Positions 1 to 7,200 of a stretch of 20,803 nt of DNA are shown here, in pieces. The position numbers were made by a program, and so were the translations under genes. The DNA is from a virus, in the IMG/VR virus record IMGVR_UViG_3300045412_000405, positions 1 through 20,803 of that record. One strand, 5' to 3'. Within the stretch, counting starts at the first letter, position 1. Each line of letters starts with the position of its first letter. The notes under the pieces were generated by a model. The model did not search any database. It was given only the letters and a program-made list of their open reading frames with translations, and had not been told where the DNA came from.

Positions 1-2
1 AA

Positions 3-146
3 TTGCTTAATGGGGTAGCGATAGAAGCTAACGGAGTCTTGGAACTAGCTGATTTGATATTAGAAACAGGCGACTCTATTAAAGCCTCGGCAGCTACGAC
101 CACAGGGGCTAAAATAACCCTTTTTGGGCAGGAGTTTGCTGCGTGA
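3..146 (+). CDS. C-terminal end of a phage tail/fibre-associated protein (partial)
   Basis: This open frame enters from the left edge and runs 47 codons to a TGA. The visible part alternates small hydrophobic and polar residues (for example NGVAIEANGVLEL, then LETGDSIKAS and a terminal LFGQEFAA). That is the texture of a beta-rich tail or fibre accessory protein, and I cannot name a family. Its stop overlaps the GTG start of the next gene in a GTGA arrangement, so the two are probably co-translated. It lies on the strand opposite to the main morphogenesis cluster. The N-terminus and total length are outside the window. That it is coding is fairly certain from the overlap and clean frame; its function is a guess. 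Confidence 0.6.
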   Translation: MLNGVAIEANGVLELADLILETGDSIKASAATTTGAKITLFGQEFAA

Positions 147-907
147 TAATTCGTACCCTTGATTACACTTCTAAATTTTTGAGACGTAACCTTAGAAGAG
201 GAGGAAACGCCGTTGACCCTATTACCTATCCCATTAATTCCGTTAGAAGTCCTTTTGTAAATAGTGATTTTTTGTGCTGGTATGAAAGAGGGAAAAATTT
301 TGCTAATAATAACGCTATTAATGGGATGTCTTTAAGCTACGGGGCTTCTAGTAACGGACAAGCTCCTTCAATGGCATTTAATAACACAACGTTACAATTA
401 AATAATTCGACAGATTTTAGCTTTAATCAGGATAGAGGCATTAGTTTTTGGCTTTATAATAACACCACTTCAAATAATTATCAAGCAATACTTAATAAAT
501 ACCAATCTACTAGCAGTGGGAAAGAATGGGTTATTTACTATATTAATGATTCAGGACATCCAGCTTATCAAAAAATATATCTACAAATACTTAATAGTTC
601 GGCATCGGAGATTTTCTCAATAACAGGTGCTTCTAGTATTCTGACGTGGGAACACTGGACTTTTAATTATACTAATTCCACTAAGACGGTAGAAATGTTT
701 AAAAATGGGAGCTTTAGTGCTTCAGGGAGTTTTGTTGGCACTCCCGCCATTCATCCCGCAGCCTTAATTCAATTTGGCGGAATAGTAGGAACAAGCGTTA
801 ATAACGCAAATTGTTTTTTGTCTCAGGTGATTTTGGCTAATCGCACTTTTACCTCCAGTGAAGTATCTACTCTTTACAATTCGGGAAGTGGCTACTTTAC
901 GATATAG
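143..907 (+). CDS. LamG/concanavalin A-like lectin-fold protein, probable receptor-binding or fibre component
   Basis: A 254-residue protein. The start is GTG at 143, chosen because GGAG at 131-134 lies eight bases upstream and the codon overlaps the previous stop. From about residue 60 the sequence has the pattern of a LamG/concanavalin A-like jelly roll: a FTLQL-type strand (here TTLQLNNSTDFSF), then ISFWLYNN, a WVIYYI strand, TWEHWTFNY followed by a MFKNGS turn, and a closing SQVILANRTFTSSEVSTLYNSG. The last segment is typical of LamG ends, where the position of the lectin domain within the molecule is described by a helix. Such domains in phages usually bind surface glycans. The 55-residue N-terminal part (basic, RRNLRRGG) may be the attachment to the virion. 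It converges with the DUF2460 gene, overlapping its 3' end by 11 bases. Fold confident; role inferred. Confidence 0.75.
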   Translation: MIIRTLDYTSKFLRRNLRRGGNAVDPITYPINSVRSPFVNSDFLCWYERGKNFANNNAINGMSLSYGASSNGQAPSMAFNNTTLQLNNSTDFSFNQDRGISFWLYNNTTSNNYQAILNKYQSTSSGKEWVIYYINDSGHPAYQKIYLQILNSSASEIFSITGASSILTWEHWTFNYTNSTKTVEMFKNGSFSASGSFVGTPAIHPAALIQFGGIVGTSVNNANCFLSQVILANRTFTSSEVSTLYNSGSGYFTI

Positions 908-919
908 TCCACGCTTCCC
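883..919. other. Imperfect inverted repeat across two convergent stop codons
   Basis: GGGAAGTGG at 883-891 can pair with CCACGCTTCCC at 909-919, leaving a two-base bulge and a loop of about 17 bases. The structure spans the ends of the convergent LamG and DUF2460 genes, where a shared terminator would be expected. No T tract follows on either strand, so this is not a standard intrinsic terminator and may be fortuitous. Confidence 0.3.
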
Positions 920-2210
920 ACCGAATACTTCCAGTAAAATAACAAGGTCCTGCACTATCTTGGATTACTATCGCGTTAAAACTTTTGCCAGTACCAATAA
1001 AGTAATTACCGCTATAAGTACCTAAAGTATTGTTAGAAAAGAGGCCAAGAATAGCTCGGTTGTCCCAAGACGCCTGAACTAAATAAGCTTTAATTTGAAG
1101 GTCAGAATAGCCGTCAAATTGAGAAGGGGCGGTGATAGTAAAAGGGTAAATTCCGTTAGGGGGATTAGGCTCTACCGTATCTTTAAAGGCAACGGTTCTA
1201 GATTCTATTAAACTACCGTAAATAACTAAGGATTGAATTAGAGGAAGTCCAGAAAGATTAAATAATTTTTCTCCGACTTCCTCTGAGGTAGCCGCATCAA
1301 ATCTAAAATCAAGGGAATCCGCTTCAAACCTGACAGGTATTTCTATCTCGGTTTGGTGATCGTAGTACCTAAATTGTACAGCCCCGCCTCGGGCAACTCT
1401 GAACAAAGCAATCAGTTCCTCTAACTCGGAAACGTTGACGACTCTATCCCCAACTTGGAACTTTTTGAGGGGGACTGACCAATTTTGTATTCTTCTTTCA
1501 AATCCCCCCCGATTAGGCAGGATTTGAGTAGAAAAAGAAGTACCCCCGATAGTCTCAAAATCGTAATTGAGAGGAATCAGCCCAAGACTATCGGGGATTT
1601 GATTCGCTAGAGGTAATTCTTCTTTAATTCTAACCTCAACGATAGAAAGCGCGTCTAATTGAAAAAGGTTTTTTGCCACAAACCGAAAATTAATAGAATC
1701 CTGCTCAAATCTGACTGGAACATCAAAAGTACCTACGGCGGTAATGATGGCATCCTCAGCAGGAGGATTATCAAAGGTCACTAGCCCCGTGGAGAAATCA
1801 ATTTCTAAATCTTCTTCCTCTACCCCGTCAACTAAAATACTGAGTCCTGTTACTGGTTTGGTTATTGGCCTCTTTACTGAATCAGTACCAAAAGTGTAAA
1901 GTTTATAAAGTTGATACTCCGTAATTGTCCCATCCCCTACCCCAATTGAATTATTAATCTTATAATCTGCCCAATCTTTGAATCGAAATCCCTCTAAGCT
2001 TCCCTTCCTTGCGGCGTGAAAGCCGAGGAAATAATCAATCTCTGCTCTGGTCAGGGTTCTTTGTCCTAGTTGCCACCGGCCTAGTGGTTGCGCCCAATTG
2101 ATAATTCTGGTCTGCTGCCCCGCCCCATCAACCACTACCGAGGTCAAGAATCGAGGTCCCCCAATAGTGCCGTAGTCATACCCAAGGTTTAATCTGGTCT
2201 CGGCAAACAC
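897..2210 (-). CDS. Tandem DUF2460 (GTA gp12-like) distal tail protein with extra C-terminal domain
   Basis: A 437-residue protein starting at GTG 2210, with GGAG seven bases upstream and one base of overlap with the preceding stop. DUF2460 proteins (RcGTA gp12 family, usually about 200 residues) sit at the tail tip. Here the domain occurs twice. Copy 1 covers about 4-198 (NLGYDYGTIGG, INWAQPLGRWQLG, then VPVRFEQDSINFRF). Copy 2 covers about 209-336 (PLNYDFETIGG, IQNWSVPLKKFQVG, then IPVRFEADSLDFRF). Copy 2 lacks the roughly 75-residue insert seen in copy 1 at about 86-160. Residues 337-437 are a separate beta-rich, aromatic-rich tail, possibly for carbohydrate or receptor binding. It is the last minus-strand gene, after the NlpC/P60 and DUF2163 genes, which matches a GTA-like tip set in shuffled order. 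Family assignment is firm; the role of the C-terminus is inferred. Confidence 0.85.
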   Translation of the reverse strand: MFAETRLNLGYDYGTIGGPRFLTSVVVDGAGQQTRIINWAQPLGRWQLGQRTLTRAEIDYFLGFHAARKGSLEGFRFKDWADYKINNSIGVGDGTITEYQLYKLYTFGTDSVKRPITKPVTGLSILVDGVEEEDLEIDFSTGLVTFDNPPAEDAIITAVGTFDVPVRFEQDSINFRFVAKNLFQLDALSIVEVRIKEELPLANQIPDSLGLIPLNYDFETIGGTSFSTQILPNRGGFERRIQNWSVPLKKFQVGDRVVNVSELEELIALFRVARGGAVQFRYYDHQTEIEIPVRFEADSLDFRFDAATSEEVGEKLFNLSGLPLIQSLVIYGSLIESRTVAFKDTVEPNPPNGIYPFTITAPSQFDGYSDLQIKAYLVQASWDNRAILGLFSNNTLGTYSGNYFIGTGKSFNAIVIQDSAGPCYFTGSIRWEAWTIS

Positions 2211-2392
2211 TATTTACTCCTCGCATTAAAAAAGATTGAATTCAGAAGAGTTAACCCTGCCCCTCCTAAAGCCCAAACAATACTCATTCTGTCCGCAGGA
2301 GATACCCACTGAGGAGGGAAATAGAACACTATTCCTGCCCACGCTAGGCAGAGAAGCCCAAATAAATCACTTTTGTTTATCTTATTAAACAT
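2210..2392 (-). CDS. Small two-helix membrane protein, holin candidate
   Basis: A 60-residue protein with two hydrophobic segments, about residues 11-25 (FGLLCLAWAGIVFYF) and 38-55 (SIVWALGGAGLTLLNSIFF), joined by a short polar loop and ending in a basic tail (NARSK). The start at 2392 overlaps the end of the NlpC/P60 gene by 8 bases, and the stop overlaps the DUF2460 start by one base, so it is tightly coupled. Size, two membrane passes and charged C-terminus fit class II holins, but no endolysin is adjacent apart from the tail-tip peptidase. Other small phage membrane proteins look similar. That it is a membrane protein is clear; holin function is inference. Confidence 0.7.
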   Translation of the reverse strand: MFNKINKSDLFGLLCLAWAGIVFYFPPQWVSPADRMSIVWALGGAGLTLLNSIFFNARSK

Positions 2393-2840
2393 TTTCTGCT
2401 TTCGGGAAATCGTACACCCCTACTATTTTATTCTCCCACCAATCCCCTAAAAGGTGTTCTACTACTTGGCTCGGGCTTCTTCTTTCCCCCCGCCGCTCCT
2501 CACTGGGCCCGTAAGCATGAATTACCGAGGGTTGCCCATCTATTCTACTTTCAATCCCACAGTGGTTAGGCAATTTTCTTGTAGCAAAGATTAGGATAGC
2601 CCCCTCTCCCCTCTCACGGGGTTGACACTGTTCTCCAAATTCTTGAAAAAGGTTCAGCCCTGTAGCGTAGCGGCTGTAAGTCGGTTTATCCCTTACTGGT
2701 AGCCCTAGCTCTTGAGCTACACAAATCACTAACCCAAGGCAATCAATTCCTACTCCCTTAATTCTCCCGAGGTGGTGGTAAGGGGTGTCAAGGTAAGAGC
2801 GGGCTATCCTAATTATTTCCGTAGTTTTCGGACTATCCAT
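2385..2840 (-). CDS. NlpC/P60-family cysteine peptidase, tail-tip cell-wall hydrolase
   Basis: A papain-like peptidase of the NlpC/P60 type (GTA gp14/lambda gpK-like), expected to cut peptide cross-links in peptidoglycan when the tail reaches the wall. With the ATG at 2840 it is 151 residues. The signature is GIDCLGLV with the catalytic Cys at 34, the His probably in LPNHCG at 93, and a third polar residue near VIHAYG at 108. The segment before the Cys (ARSYLDTPYHHLG) is the usual N-terminal helix and substrate loop. An in-frame TTG at 2873 has an AGGA eight bases upstream and would add 11 residues. I prefer the ATG because homologues normally begin close to the first helix. It follows the DUF2163 hub gene, which is the canonical order. 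High confidence in family, moderate in the start. Confidence 0.9.
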   Translation of the reverse strand: MDSPKTTEIIRIARSYLDTPYHHLGRIKGVGIDCLGLVICVAQELGLPVRDKPTYSRYATGLNLFQEFGEQCQPRERGEGAILIFATRKLPNHCGIESRIDGQPSVIHAYGPSEERRGERRSPSQVVEHLLGDWWENKIVGVYDFPKAENV

Positions 2841-2926
2841 AAACCTAGCACTACGGTTATTAATAACCCGCAAACAGTAATTCCTACAAGTAATCCTAAA
2901 AGAACTTCTATCAAATCCGCAACCAT
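2813..2926 (-). CDS. 37-residue single-pass membrane protein overlapping the NlpC/P60 start
   Basis: A short frame between the DUF2163 stop and the peptidase start encodes 37 residues. An acidic N-terminus (MVADLIE) is followed by an unbroken hydrophobic helix at about 8-31 (LLGLLVGITVCGLLITVVLG) and a basic end (RKLRK). It overlaps the peptidase gene by 28 bases from the ATG at 2840 and fills the apparent gap. I see no clear Shine-Dalgarno sequence before the ATG. The helix with a positively charged C-terminus is unlikely in random DNA. The function is unknown; it could be a holin-like or tail-associated membrane peptide. Confidence 0.55.
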   Translation of the reverse strand: MVADLIEVLLGLLVGITVCGLLITVVLGLWIVRKLRK

Positions 2927-2949
2927 TTCGTATTTGATAGCATTTTAGC

Positions 2950-3804
2950 TTACTGATACCCCGCTAGGTATTCATCTACTCCGGGAATATCTGGCTCTCC
3001 TCCAAAGTTGAGGATATTAGAGAAGCTTTTACAGGCTTCTCTAGTTTTATTGCAGCCAGCTACGGCTTCAAATTGATCGCCATCCGCAATATTCCACGGC
3101 GCCGCCTCAAATAGGGTAATCGAATTAGTCAAATTTCCACTGATAGATAGTTTTTTCCCTGCCCCTACCCCCGAGCTAAAAATAAGGTAGCCATATTTAT
3201 ACTTGTCGGGTGTCAGGGTCTCTACCGTGGTAATAGTTTGATTATCCCCCGCCGCGTCTACGGTCAGGGTATCGGTGTAGGAAGCAAGATTAACGGTACA
3301 GTTATCATCCCCAAAGTCGTAACGGCAAAAGGGGCTGGTTAACTGACTTTTCTTTTGAATCAAGTATTGAGTGAAAGACCTAAGCTCTACGCTAAACCCT
3401 TTATCCGTGCTAGTTATCTGTCCTAGCGTGCCTTCTAATAAGGCAATATGCTTGTAGGGTTGACTTGTTAAATTAACTGGCAAGTCTAAATAATCGACAA
3501 GGAACATCTGTACTTTAGCGTAGTCGTAAAGCCCTAGCAATATATCGGCTTCCGATATTCCATCAGAATCTAGGAAAAAACTGACTAAGGAAATATTGGA
3601 AACCTCTAATTTATTGTTAACTTCGGCGGCGGTGGGGGCTATCCCACTACTGGCTTTATAAGTAATGCCGTCAATAATCAAATCCCGATCATAGCTAGTA
3701 AAGCCTAGGATCGTCCCGTCAGTCCGTTCTAATCTCCAACAGTAGGCAAGTGACTGGACTGATTTAAAGAGTTTGGCGATTGCATTAACGTCTAAAAATT
3801 TCAT
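2950..3804 (-). CDS. DUF2163 / BR0599-type tail hub protein (GTA gp13, lambda gpL-like)
   Basis: A 284-residue protein. The N-terminal part has the DUF2163 pattern (YCWRLERTDGTILGFTSYDRD, GIAPTAAEVNNKLEVSN, then TLGQITSTDKGFSVELRS). The C-terminal part has the BR0599-type ending with NFGGEPDIPGVDEYL. Four cysteines are at residues 160 and 169 (FCRYDFGDDNC) and 251 and 258 (GCNKTREAC). In lambda gpL and the GTA hub protein, four cysteines in the corresponding region hold an iron-sulfur cluster. All four are present, so the same is expected here. The protein should form the ring at the tail tip between the tape measure channel and the peptidase. Its start lies inside a small upstream frame; the ribosome site (GGA, four bases from ATG) is weak, which suggests coupling. 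Confidence 0.9.
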   Translation of the reverse strand: MKFLDVNAIAKLFKSVQSLAYCWRLERTDGTILGFTSYDRDLIIDGITYKASSGIAPTAAEVNNKLEVSNISLVSFFLDSDGISEADILLGLYDYAKVQMFLVDYLDLPVNLTSQPYKHIALLEGTLGQITSTDKGFSVELRSFTQYLIQKKSQLTSPFCRYDFGDDNCTVNLASYTDTLTVDAAGDNQTITTVETLTPDKYKYGYLIFSSGVGAGKKLSISGNLTNSITLFEAAPWNIADGDQFEAVAGCNKTREACKSFSNILNFGGEPDIPGVDEYLAGYQ

Positions 3805-3943
3805 TTTGTCCGTTGGTAGGATTTAATATTTTTAAAGTCATGTGATTTACCTTATTTATTAGAAACTGGACTGCAACAACAGAAATCGTGAAAAAACACA
3901 AAATTGCGAAAGATAACAGTTGATTTTTGTGATTTGTGTGCAT
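3785..3943 (-). CDS. 52-residue single-pass membrane protein overlapping the DUF2163 gene
   Basis: A 52-codon frame lies in the AT-rich gap between the 78-residue protein and the DUF2163 gene. It begins with a polar N-terminus (MHTNHKNQ), has one hydrophobic helix at about 9-29 (LLSFAILCFFTISVVAVQFL), and ends in a polar tail. The last 20 bases overlap the DUF2163 start, whose own ribosome site is poor, so translation of this frame could deliver ribosomes to it. No strong Shine-Dalgarno precedes the ATG. A TATAAT on the minus strand (3961-3956) lies just upstream, but without a recognisable -35. The function is unknown. Confidence 0.5.
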   Translation of the reverse strand: MHTNHKNQLLSFAILCFFTISVVAVQFLINKVNHMTLKILNPTNGQNEIFRR

Positions 3944-3989
3944 TTGTTAAATGAAATTATAATAAGGCCTACATTATTTACTCGGGTGA

Positions 3990-4226
3990 TTATTTAGATT
4001 TTATGGATTCTAAGTCCCTAAGACGGGCTTCAAAATCTTCGGATTTTCTAAAAGTCTCTTCTAGCCGTGATTCAAGCTTAGTAAACCGATTTTCTTGAGC
4101 AATCGTATTTTTGCTAAAAGAATCGTACAGCCCCCACAAAGCTAGTAATAAGGCTGCCGCCCCCGTTAACAGAGAGAGGGGGATGTAGATATCTGAAGCA
4201 CGTCTGTTAGGTTCGTTAAAGGACAT
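3990..4226 (-). CDS. Small membrane protein with C-terminal coiled coil (XhlA/spanin-like)
   Basis: A 78-residue protein with a near-consensus ribosome site (AGGAGG, about seven bases before the ATG at 4226). After a polar start (MSFNEPNRRASD) comes one membrane helix at about 13-33 (IYIPLSLLTGAAALLLALWG), then a charged heptad-like region at 40-78 with regular Leu/Phe spacing (RFTKLESRLEETFRKSEDFE). The order, helix then coiled coil, differs from classic XhlA proteins, where the coiled coil comes first. It resembles a membrane-anchored inner spanin or a small phage hemolysin-type protein. Its place directly after the tape measure gene is unusual for a lysis gene in lambda-like phages. That it is real is well supported; its role is unproven. 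Confidence 0.75.
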   Translation of the reverse strand: MSFNEPNRRASDIYIPLSLLTGAAALLLALWGLYDSFSKNTIAQENRFTKLESRLEETFRKSEDFEARLRDLESIKSK

Positions 4227-4254
4227 TAGTTAACCTCCTGTTTTAGTTTAGTCC

Positions 4255-7200
4255 CTAAAGTCTAGAAATTGTTCTACGAATCATTTCGGCTGCTTCCTTG
4301 CCTATCTGATGCTCGGATTTGTTAAAGCTGTCAGCGTTCGGCGTGGTTACAGCAATATTTACTGTAGCAGCGCGGTTGTAGGTTTGAGATTGAGATTGAA
4401 TAGGTAAATCTGAAAGGTTAAGCCGTGGTACTCTTCCTTGATTGAGGTCATTGAGGAGATGAACGCCGTAGTTGCGAACGGCGGCGGCGGTGAACACAAA
4501 CTCCCCATTACTGAGGAAAGCAGGGATAGAGTCACTTGTCCCGGTACCAGGGCCTGTAATTAGTCCCCCACCAGCAGCAGCCACTACCCCAGGTGTTGAG
4601 GGGAATCCTGAGAGAGTAGTTGCCCCTCCTCCTCCTCCTCCAAAGCCTCCCCCAAAACCCGTAAATAGTTGCACGGCTTTTAAAATCAGGAATTGCACGA
4701 TCATCTTAGCGATAGTCGAGAGGATTAATTTCCCAAAGTCGGCAAAGGCTTCCCCTGCGGTTTTAGAGCCAGAGATTAGGTCGTCAAATATTTGCACAAA
4801 GCCATCTGCAACTACTCCCCCGATAACTTCCCCAAGGCTCTGGAATTGGCCGTTAATCTGGTCAAGGTTGATTTCGTTTAGTTGCCGCGCCTTGCTAATC
4901 ATCTGGTTCAGTAAAGCGGGTTGGTTGCCATAGGTAGCTTGTAAGTCGAGAATTTGCTGTTCAAATCGTAGATTTTCCTGCCTGATTGCTACGTCTTTTT
5001 GAATTGCGTCAGCCCCGTAGGTATCCCCCTGCCTTCTCAACTTGTCAGCACGTCCAAGGTCGATTTGAGATTGCAAATCTTCTAAACCCCTTGTCTGGTC
5101 TAGGTTTTGCTGTCGGGTCAACAAGTTGATTTGCTCTCTTGCTTGGTTTTCTTCTTGCCCCCTCAGTTGATTTAATTGCTCGTACTTTTGGATTAAATTA
5201 TCTAGCTGCTCCTCCTCAAGGTCGGTATCCTGCCCGAGGGATTGCTTAAATTCGATTAGGTCTAAAAGTGCTTTCCGTGCCGTGTCTAGCTGTTCGGTAT
5301 AATTTTCGTATTTATCGGCGATTTCCTCGATAGCCCTCTCCTCGAATCCTTGCTGCTCTAGATTGGATTGCAGTCCAGAGATTAATTCCTCTACGCTCTC
5401 TAGCTGCTCGGTATAAGCTTGACTTCGTTGGGCGATAGCCTCTACAGTGCTAGAGGTGGCTATCTGCTCCTCTAGTATCTGGGTTTCTTCTAGTCTGGTT
5501 TTCCGCAGTTCTAGCAGTTCAATCTCTGCGGTGATATCCCGTCCTGTGCTGAGTTCCCCTGTTAGTTTTAGTTTTCTTTCGGTTTGCAGATTAGTAATTG
5601 CCTGTTCAATTGCGAGTGATTCCCTTTGTAGGGATAGCTGCCTCTCTAGGGCTTCTCTCTGAATAGCCCGAGCGTCTTTTTCGCCCCCTTGGGGAAGTTG
5701 GGCGGTTTCCGCGTCAAATTCTTTCACCTTTAACGCTTGCTCCTGCTCTAATCGTTGCAGTTCTAGCCCCTGTTCTTGTCGGGTTCTTTCGGTTGCTCGG
5801 GCTTTGGCTTCCTGAGCTAATCGTTGCGCGTCTAGGGCTTGGGTTATTTGTTTTTCTACCCCGAAGCTTTCCGCTAATTGCTGCTTCCGTTCGGTGAGCA
5901 GTTGGATTTCTAGGGAGAGGTCTTTTGTTGTTGCTTCTCGCCCCGCCTTTATATCCTGCTCTTTGCGTTTCCTCTCCTCTAGAAGTTGGGAGAGGGTCTG
6001 GTCAATTCTTAGGCTTTCCTGTTTAAATTGTTGCTCCCTGATCAGTTCGGCGCGGCGTTGCTCCCTTGATTCTCGTTCTTGGAAAGGAAGGTTGGCCGTG
6101 CCAAGGTCAAATTGCTGTAGCTCCCTGCGCTGTACAGCTTCTAGTCGCTGTCGGCTGGCCTCTTCTCGTTGCCTAGTTTGTTCGTCTCTTCGGCTTCGGG
6201 CTTCGGCAATAATCTTCTCAGCCTTTTCTTTGTCCTCTTCTTCTTTTAGTTTGGCTTGGGTTTGGGCTTGGGGGATTATCGCCCCCGCTAAAAATTTCTG
6301 CGCATTGATATAGTGAGGCTTCCCCTCGGCAATCTGATTCTGAAAAGCTGAGTAGGCACTCGTACCGAATTTGTCCTTAGCGTGAATATTGCCCCTCGGA
6401 CTGCCTGTAAGCACCGTGGCGTAAGCTTCAAGGACTCCCATCCCCTCCTTAAAGCCGCGTTCCTTAAAGTAACTGACGACTGATTTCTCTACCTGCTCCT
6501 CAAAGGATTGCCCAGGGTAAACCCCGTGGGCGCGTCTCTCGGGCGCACCAAACTGGATTAATCCCCGATACCTGTTCCCCTCCCCTCCCACCTTGTCAGG
6601 GTTAAATGTCCCACCCGTCTCAAAACTAATAATGGCGGCAAGTTCTTCGGGCTTCAAGCCGATTTTATTTGCTGCTCTGATTAGGGCTTGCTGCTTGGAA
6701 CTGGCACTAGCAGAAGCACGAGCCTTTTCTAAAGTGTTTAAATTTCTAAGCCCGAAATCTGAGCTTTCATTTATTATTGTCTGCCCCCTGAGTCTGCTTA
6801 ATTCGGCGGCTAGGGCTTGCCTCGCTATCCCTTGAGTTCGGTCAATATTAAAAGCTTGGTCGGTAATTGAACCTTTCCTGACCTCGGTTTGAATCTCGGC
6901 TAAAACCCTTTTTACATCTGCGTCCGTTCCTCCTGCCCCCCTAATCTGCTCCTCGATTTTTTGAGGGGACAGGGTGCTACCGACTTCCTGCCCGATTACC
7001 TTAATTAAATCCCCTATTTTCCGCCAGCCTTCTAGGGCAGAATTAATCAATTTTACGAATTCTGCCATTACCCCGACAAGCACTTGCAGGTTTTTGATTG
7101 TCTCCTCAATCGCGGTGGGGTTCTCCTGTAGGAATCTCAGGATTTGTTCGGCGGTGGTCGCTACCGCTTGCGCCGCACTCTGCACCCCGTTTTTTAATTG

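Noticed and set aside
3955-3984. Promoter with TATAAT on the minus strand before the 52-residue gene
   Set aside because: The -10-like hexamer is present, but no -35 resembling TTGACA lies at the right distance and the region is AT-rich; not enough to call.
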